NCBI GenBank assembly: GCA_031253835.1 | Contig: JAIRVP010000080.1 | Location: 1 to 64,000 of the forward strand | Length of the DNA: 64,000 nt | From: Burkholderia sp. | GTDB taxonomy: Bacteria; Pseudomonadota; Gammaproteobacteria; Burkholderiales; Burkholderiaceae | Direction: 5' to 3' | In this document: piece after piece, positions 59,497 to 64,000 of the stretch | How positions within the stretch are numbered: position 1 is the first letter of the stretch | How the letters are laid out: every line of letters begins with the position of its first letter | Made by a program: the position numbers and the translations under genes | The notes under the pieces: generated by a model | What the model was told of the DNA's origin: nothing | The model's database searches: none | The model's input: the letters and a program-made list of their open reading frames with translations, nothing else

Positions 59497-60734
59497 GCGG
59501 TCAGCGTGACGCGCGCGAAGCGGCGCTTGCCGACCTGCACGACGAACTCGCCGGCTTCGACCTTCAGGCCCTTGTCCGACACCGTCGCGCCGTCGATCTT
59601 CACGCCGCCCTGCTCGATGTTGCGCAGCGCCTCGCTCGTCGACGGCACGAGGCCGGCCTGTTTCAGCAGCTGGCCGATCGCCAGCGGCGCACCGGCGAGC
59701 GTGACGGCCGGAATGTCGTCCGGCACGCCGCCCTTCGCGCGATGGTTGAAGTCCTCCAGCGCACGCTCGGCGTCGGGCTGCGAATGGAATCGCGCGACGA
59801 TTTCCTGCGCGAGCAGCACCTTGAAGTCGCGCGGGTTGCGGCCACCCTCGGCCTCGCGCTTGAAGCCGGCGATCTCGTCGAGGCTGCGGAACGACAGCAG
59901 CTCGAAGTAACGCCACATCAGCGTGTCCGAGATGCTCATCAGCTTGCCGAACATGTCGGTCGGCTTCTCGCTGATGCCGACGTAGTTGCCCTTCGACTTC
60001 GACATCTTCTCGACGCCGTCGAGGCCTTCGAGCAGCGGCATCGTCAAAATGCACTGCTGTTCCTGGCCGTACTGCTTCTGCAGTTCGCGGCCGACCAGCA
60101 GGTTGAACTTCTGGTCGGTGCCGCCGAGCTCGAGGTCGGCGTTCAGCGCGACCGAGTCGTAGCCCTGCATCAGCGGGTACAGGAATTCGTGGATCGAGAT
60201 CGGCACGCCGCCCTGGAAGCGCTTCGTGAAGTCTTCACGCTCGAGGATTCGCGCGACCGTGTAGCGCGACGCGAGCTTGATCATCCCGTCCGCGCCGAGC
60301 GGCATCGACCATTCGCTGTTGTAGCGGATCTCGGTCTTGTCGCGATCGAGCACGAGCGCGGCCTGCTCGAAGTAGGTCTTCGCGTTCGATTCGATCTGCT
60401 CGCGCGTGAGCGGCGGACGCGTCGCATTGCGGCCCGACGGATCGCCGATCAGCGACGTGAAATCGCCGATCAGGAAGATCACCGTGTGGCCGAGGTCCTG
60501 CAGCTGACGCATCTTGTTCAGCACGACCGTGTGGCCGATGTGGATGTCGGGCGCGGTCGGGTCGAGGCCGAGCTTGATGCGAAGCGGCGTGTTCGTGGCC
60601 GCGCTGCGCGCGAGCTTCTGCGCGAACTCTTCCTCGATCAGCAGTTCGTCGACGCCGCGCTTCGTGACGGCGAGCGCATGCCGGACTTCGTCGGTGATCG
60701 GGAAAACAGGCTTGGAACTGGGTTCGGTGCTCAT
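59493..60734 (-). CDS. tyrS: Tyrosyl-tRNA synthetase
   Basis: A 413-residue class I synthetase. The HIGH-like motif is DIHIGHTVVLNKM, the KMSKS loop is EKMSKSKGNYVG, and a C-terminal S4 RNA-binding domain begins near residue 345 (EALRNIEQGGVKIDG). I chose the ATG at 60734 (MSTEPSSKPVFP); upstream frame has no homology. It shares a divergent 142-bp promoter region with anmK and is coupled to dtd downstream. Confidence 0.95.
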   Translation of the reverse strand: MSTEPSSKPVFPITDEVRHALAVTKRGVDELLIEEEFAQKLARSAATNTPLRIKLGLDPTAPDIHIGHTVVLNKMRQLQDLGHTVIFLIGDFTSLIGDPSGRNATRPPLTREQIESNAKTYFEQAALVLDRDKTEIRYNSEWSMPLGADGMIKLASRYTVARILEREDFTKRFQGGVPISIHEFLYPLMQGYDSVALNADLELGGTDQKFNLLVGRELQKQYGQEQQCILTMPLLEGLDGVEKMSKSKGNYVGISEKPTDMFGKLMSISDTLMWRYFELLSFRSLDEIAGFKREAEGGRNPRDFKVLLAQEIVARFHSQPDAERALEDFNHRAKGGVPDDIPAVTLAGAPLAIGQLLKQAGLVPSTSEALRNIEQGGVKIDGATVSDKGLKVEAGEFVVQVGKRRFARVTLTA

Positions 60735-60876
60735 CGGTGCCAGGAAGAATGTCGCAAAAACAGGGATTTTCCCATAACTTGCGCGCGCATCGCTTAACGG
60801 CGCGTCAGGTTGCGCGGATAATCGGGCGCAAGGCGCGCGGCACCGGCCCGCGCCGCACGATCTAGGAGAACCCAAC

Positions 60877-62025
60877 GTGCCGCAACGACAGCCGCAAAAC
60901 GCCCATCCGGCCGACGGCATCTACTTCGGGCTGATGTCGGGAACCAGCATGGACGGCGTCGACGGCGTGGCCGTGCGTTTCGAGGCCGGCCGCGCGCCGG
61001 TCGTGCTCGCGGAAGCGTTCGTCGGCTTCGCGCCATCGCTGCGCGACGCGCTGTTCGCGCTGCAGCAGCCCGGCGACGACGAGATCGACCGCGAATCGCT
61101 CGCCGCGAACGCGCTCGTCACGCGCTATGCGGTGTGCTGCCACGAATTGCAGCGCACGGCCGGACTGTCGCGCGACGAGATCCGCGCGATCGGCGTGCAT
61201 GGCCAGACAGTGCGTCATCGTCCCGAGCGCGGCTATACGCGGCAGCTCAACAACCCGGCGCTGCTCGCCGAGCTGACCCAGGTCGACGTGATTGCCGATT
61301 TCCGCAGCCGCGATGTGGCCGCGGGCGGCCACGGCGCACCGCTCGCGCCGGCGTTCCATGCGACGGTGTTCGGCGCGCCGGGCGAAACGCGCGTCGTCTG
61401 CAATCTCGGCGGGATCAGCAACATCACGATCCTGCCGGGCGAAGGCGGCGACGTGCGCGGCTTCGACTGCGGCCCCGCGAATGCGCTGCTCGACGAATGG
61501 GCGACCCGCCATCTGGGCAAGCCGTATGACGACGGCGGCAAGTTCGCCGCGCGCGGCACCGTGCACGCGCCGCTGCTCGACGCGCTGCTCGACGAGCCGT
61601 ATTTCGCCGCACCGCCGCCGAAAAGCACCGGCCGCGACCTGTTTAACCCCGCATGGCTCGACGCGCAGCTCGCCGCGTTCGCACAGGTCGCGCCGGAGGA
61701 CGTGCAGGCGACGCTCACCGCGCTGACCGCCGTGTCGGTCGCACGCGAGATCGCCAGACATGCATCGGGCTGCAAGGCCGTCTTCGTCTGCGGCGGCGGC
61801 GCACGCAATCCCGTGCTGCTCGACGCGCTCAGGCATGCGCTGCACGAAGCCGGCGTGCCGGCCACCGTCGACACGACGGCCGCGCTCGGCGTGCCGCCGC
61901 AGCAGGTCGAGGCGCTCGCGTTCGCGTGGCTGGCATACCGCTTCACTGCACGCCAGCCGGGCAATCTCGCGACGGTCACCGGCGCAGCCGGCAACCGCGT
62001 GCTCGGCGCACTTTATCCGCGCTGA
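60877..62025 (+). CDS. anmK: Anhydro-N-acetylmuramic acid kinase
   Basis: A 382-residue sugar kinase that opens and phosphorylates 1,6-anhydro-MurNAc to MurNAc-6-phosphate during peptidoglycan recycling. The N-terminal phosphate loop GLMSGTSMDGVDGV (about residues 18-31), NLGGISNITIL and CGGGARNPVLL are characteristic. Length matches E. coli AnmK (369). It is divergent from tyrS and ends at a terminator shared with erpA. Confidence 0.94.
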   Translation: MPQRQPQNAHPADGIYFGLMSGTSMDGVDGVAVRFEAGRAPVVLAEAFVGFAPSLRDALFALQQPGDDEIDRESLAANALVTRYAVCCHELQRTAGLSRDEIRAIGVHGQTVRHRPERGYTRQLNNPALLAELTQVDVIADFRSRDVAAGGHGAPLAPAFHATVFGAPGETRVVCNLGGISNITILPGEGGDVRGFDCGPANALLDEWATRHLGKPYDDGGKFAARGTVHAPLLDALLDEPYFAAPPPKSTGRDLFNPAWLDAQLAAFAQVAPEDVQATLTALTAVSVAREIARHASGCKAVFVCGGGARNPVLLDALRHALHEAGVPATVDTTAALGVPPQQVEALAFAWLAYRFTARQPGNLATVTGAAGNRVLGALYPR

Positions 62026-62069
62026 CGCGAGGCGTGCCGCGCGGCGGGTGCCGCATCGCACACAGGTAT

Positions 62070-62098
62070 AAAAAAACGGGGCATGAAGCCCCGTTTTT
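62070..62098. terminator. Bidirectional terminator between anmK and erpA
   Basis: AAAAACGGGG, loop CATGAAG, CCCCGTTTTT. It is symmetrical, between the convergent ends of anmK (plus) and erpA (minus). Confidence 0.88.
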
Positions 62099-62132
62099 CA
62101 TTCCGGCGAACCGGCGCGGATCTGGCGTGCGC

Positions 62133-62504
62133 TCAGACCGAGAACGACGAACCGCACCCGCAGGTGGTGGTCGCGTTCGGGTTCTTGATCACGAACTGGG
62201 CGCCGTTGAGGTCGTCCTTGTAGTCGATCTCGGCGCCGACCAGGTACTGGTAGCTCATCGAGTCGATCAGGAGCTGGACGCCGTTCTTGTTCATCACGGT
62301 GTCGTCCTCGTTGACTTCCTCGTCGAACGTGAAGCCATACTGGAAGCCGGAGCAGCCGCCACCCTGCACGAACACGCGCAGCTTCAGGTCGGGGTTGCCC
62401 TCTTCGTCGATCAGTTGCTTGACCTTGTCGGCCGCGGCGTCGGTGAAGACGAACGGCAGCGGCATATCGGTCGTCGTTGCTGCGGATTCGGTAACAGCGT
62501 TCAT
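62133..62504 (-). CDS. erpA: Iron-sulfur cluster insertion protein ErpA
   Basis: A 123-residue A-type carrier. The three cluster-binding cysteines are in QGGGCSGFQYGF and the C-terminal TCGCGSSFSV. It delivers iron-sulfur clusters to targets such as IspG/IspH. The ATG at 62504 has GGAGAG upstream. It lies downstream of rpsI-rplM in the same direction but beyond their terminator. Confidence 0.95.
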   Translation of the reverse strand: MNAVTESAATTTDMPLPFVFTDAAADKVKQLIDEEGNPDLKLRVFVQGGGCSGFQYGFTFDEEVNEDDTVMNKNGVQLLIDSMSYQYLVGAEIDYKDDLNGAQFVIKNPNATTTCGCGSSFSV

Positions 62505-62654
62505 TCGAACTCTCCAAAAAGCTTTAGCCGCTATTGTAGGGCCGATCAGAAGATCGTGCTGATGTCCATGAAATCAATAGGTTCTTGTCGATTTCATCAA
62601 GCGTGCCCGCGGGCGGCCGCGGCGGCGGCCCGGGAGCGGGCGAAAAGCGGACAT

Positions 62655-62688
62655 AAAAAAACCGCCAGCGCGAAAGCTGGCGGTTTTT
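62655..62688 (-). terminator. Intrinsic terminator after rpsI
   Basis: AAAAACCGCCAGC and GCTGGCGGTTTTT form a 13-bp stem with a six-base loop. On the minus strand a T run follows. It lies 43 bases after the rpsI stop codon. Confidence 0.9.
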
Positions 62689-62730
62689 CCGGCGGACGCC
62701 ACCCAAGGGCGGCGAGGCCATGAAGCGGAA

Positions 62731-63123
62731 TTAACGCTTCGAGAACTGCTTTGCGCGGCGTGCCTTGCGCAGACCGACCTTCTTACGCTCGACTTCACGC
62801 GCATCGCGCGTAACGAAGCCTGCGCTCGACAGCGACGGCTTCAGCGTCGCATCGTAGTCGATCAGTGCACGGGTGATGCCGTGGCGCACTGCACCAGCCT
62901 GACCCGTTTCGCCGCCGCCGTTGACGTTGACCTTGATGTCGAACGTCTGGCCGTGGTTCGTGAGTTCCAGCGGTTGACGCACGATCATCAGCGACGTTTC
63001 GCGCGAGAAGTAGTCAGCGATGGGCTTGCCGTTGACGATGATGTCGCCCTTGCCAGCCTTGATGAAGACACGTGCGACTGCGCTCTTGCGGCGGCCCGTA
63101 CCGTAGTTCCAGTTACCGATCAT
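62731..63123 (-). CDS. rpsI: 30S ribosomal protein S9
   Basis: A 130-residue ribosomal protein (MIGNWNYGTGRRKSAVARVF at the start; basic tail KKVGLRKARRAKQFSKR that reaches the P-site tRNA). Length matches E. coli S9 (130). The gene lies 11 bases after rplM, the conserved rplM-rpsI operon, and ends at a strong terminator. Confidence 0.97.
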   Translation of the reverse strand: MIGNWNYGTGRRKSAVARVFIKAGKGDIIVNGKPIADYFSRETSLMIVRQPLELTNHGQTFDIKVNVNGGGETGQAGAVRHGITRALIDYDATLKPSLSSAGFVTRDAREVERKKVGLRKARRAKQFSKR

Positions 63124-63134
63124 GTGGGCTCCCC

Positions 63135-63563
63135 TTAGATCTCGAGCGCCTTCGGCTGTTGAGCCGAATGCGGATGCGTCGCTTCTGCGTAGACCTTCAG
63201 CTTCTTGATCATCGCGTAGCCGAGCGGGCCCTTCGGCAGCATGCCCTTGACCGCCTTCTCGAGCGCACGGCCCGGGAAGCGTTCTTGCATCTTGCCGAAC
63301 GTCGTTTCATAGATACCGCCCGGGTAGCCCGAGTGACGGTAGTACTTCTTGTCCAGCGTCTTGTTGCCCGTGACCTTCAGCTTGCTCGCGTTGACGATGA
63401 TGATGAAATCACCGGTGTCGACGTGCGGAGTGAACTCAGGCTTGTGCTTGCCGCGCAGACGGCGTGCCACTTCGCTGGCAACACGGCCGAGAACCTTATC
63501 CGTCGCGTCAATCACGTACCATTCGCGCGTCACCTCATGGGCTTTTGCGGAAAACGTCTTCAT
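63135..63563 (-). CDS. rplM: 50S ribosomal protein L13
   Basis: A 142-residue ribosomal protein, the same length as E. coli L13. EWYVIDATDKVLGRVASEVA and KGMLPKGPLGYAMIKKLKVY are conserved. A good promoter (63714-63685) implies a 5' leader of about 110 bases; in several bacteria L13 controls its own mRNA through such a leader. It heads the rplM-rpsI operon. Confidence 0.97.
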   Translation of the reverse strand: MKTFSAKAHEVTREWYVIDATDKVLGRVASEVARRLRGKHKPEFTPHVDTGDFIIIVNASKLKVTGNKTLDKKYYRHSGYPGGIYETTFGKMQERFPGRALEKAVKGMLPKGPLGYAMIKKLKVYAEATHPHSAQQPKALEI

Positions 63564-63684
63564 GATCGATCCAAAAAAAATGCTTTGCCCGATGTGTTCG
63601 TCCTGCTTGTCTATGTGCGCTTCAAGGCGCGGTGCAGGCTCTCCCTGTTCTTTTTCCGTGGGCATGAATGCGGAAAAGCCCTGA

Positions 63685-63714
63685 ATTATAAAGGAAATAC
63701 GGCAGCGCGGTCAA
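63685..63714 (-). promoter_or_regulatory. Promoter of rplM-rpsI
   Basis: On the minus strand TTGACC (63714-63709) and a perfect TATAAT (63690-63685) are 18 bases apart. The predicted start, about 63678, gives an untranslated leader of roughly 115 bases. Strong consensus fits a ribosomal-protein operon. Confidence 0.85.
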
Positions 63715-63874
63715 AGGGAATCCACGTCCCGTGCCGGCGGCGGCCGAAATGGGCCAAAATCCGGTCGTGCCCCAACCAGCCAGGCGAACCGAGCGCCCGG
63801 GGCGGCATCCATCGACGCGCGGCACCTGACCTTGCCGCGCCAGACCGGCCGAACACGGAAAACAACAAACAAGC

Positions 63875-64000
63875 ATGATGAAACAACGACTTACGCCCTT
63901 CCTTGCGGCCGCGCTGCTGGCCGCCGCGGCGCCCGCCGCCGCCGCCCACGCCAGTTGCGAAGCCAAGCTCGACGCGCTCGATGCGCGTATCGCCGAAGCG
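63875..64000 (+). CDS. DUF1090-like periplasmic protein, N-terminal part (3' end outside window)
   Basis: The first 42 codons are seen. A signal peptide (MMKQRLTPFLAAALLAAAAP, cleavage near AAAHA-S) is followed by CEAKLDALDARIAEA, which resembles the start of DUF1090/YqjC proteins, small periplasmic proteins of unknown function. Start at 63875 or 63878 (two ATGs). It is divergent from rplM-rpsI. Identification rests on a short segment. Confidence 0.6.
   Translation, partial: MMKQRLTPFLAAALLAAAAPAAAAHASCEAKLDALDARIAEA

Noticed and set aside
1..64000. CRISPR arrays, tRNA or rRNA genes, prophage or full insertion sequences
   Set aside because: No regular repeat-spacer series, no cloverleaf or rRNA-like sequence and no transposase or phage structural genes were recognised on reading both strands.

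Overview
The window is a GC-rich (roughly 65-68% by eye), gene-dense stretch of bacterial chromosome. Protein families, gene order and codon use point to a betaproteobacterium of the genus Burkholderia, most like the B. cepacia complex and most likely its large chromosome. Signs include oxyR next to katG, a glcDEF oxidase set, pqiA split in two, dusB-fis-purH-ruvCAB, and tyrS-anmK-erpA-rpsI-rplM. The species cannot be fixed from the sequence alone. It is almost entirely core genome: housekeeping, redox, tRNA modification, secretion and DNA repair. I see no rRNA, tRNA, CRISPR array, prophage or complete insertion sequence.

Layout. 1-4.6 kb: the end of tldD; the DAHP synthase gene aroG behind what looks like a transcription attenuator; a Phd/PIN toxin-antitoxin cassette held between two near-identical copies of the aroG terminator; a flavohemoglobin gene with a candidate NsrR site; and a cobalamin adenosyltransferase. 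4.6-10.3 kb: an FAD D-2-hydroxyacid dehydrogenase and glcD-glcE-glcF (glycolate oxidase), with a long palindromic, MITE-like element between glcE and glcF. 10.4-13 kb: a PLP-homeostasis protein, proC and ubiA. 13-17.4 kb: the peroxide-defence locus, read on the minus strand as oxyR, two tiny genes, katG, a 51-residue membrane protein gene and the wreck of a dps gene. 17.5-27.9 kb: recG, queA, tgt, yajC-secD-secF and a periplasmic S41 protease. 27.9-35 kb: an MHS-family transporter, a cytochrome b561/YceI/YceI group and the pqiA1-pqiA2-pqiB-pqiC envelope lipid transport operon. 35.4-39 kb: a Gcr-family membrane protein and an RlmL-like rRNA methylase. 39.1-43.2 kb: small regulator/effector pairs (ArsR with SRPBCC, VOC protein, WYL regulator, nitrilase with divergent LysR). 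43.4-49.1 kb: a Nudix gene with mnmA, an FMN glutamate-synthase-like protein, a GST and pepP. 49.2-57 kb: ubiH, dusB-fis, purH, ruvC, ruvA, ruvB and an MpaB/DUF2236 protein. 57-64 kb: an exported ParB-like lipoprotein, a histidine phosphatase, dtd-tyrS, anmK, erpA, rpsI-rplM and the start of a DUF1090 gene.

The signal I rate highest is at 344-540. A near-consensus promoter is followed by a 21-codon reading frame with eight consecutive aromatic codons (Phe, Tyr and Trp all present), then a strong intrinsic terminator. The 5' arm of that terminator can instead pair with the end of the leader frame. This is the layout of a ribosome-mediated attenuator that senses all three aromatic amino acids ahead of the first enzyme of the shikimate pathway. 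Other points worth a look are the dps deletion, the small genes around katG, the palindromic element in the glc operon and the toxin-antitoxin insertion between duplicated terminators.
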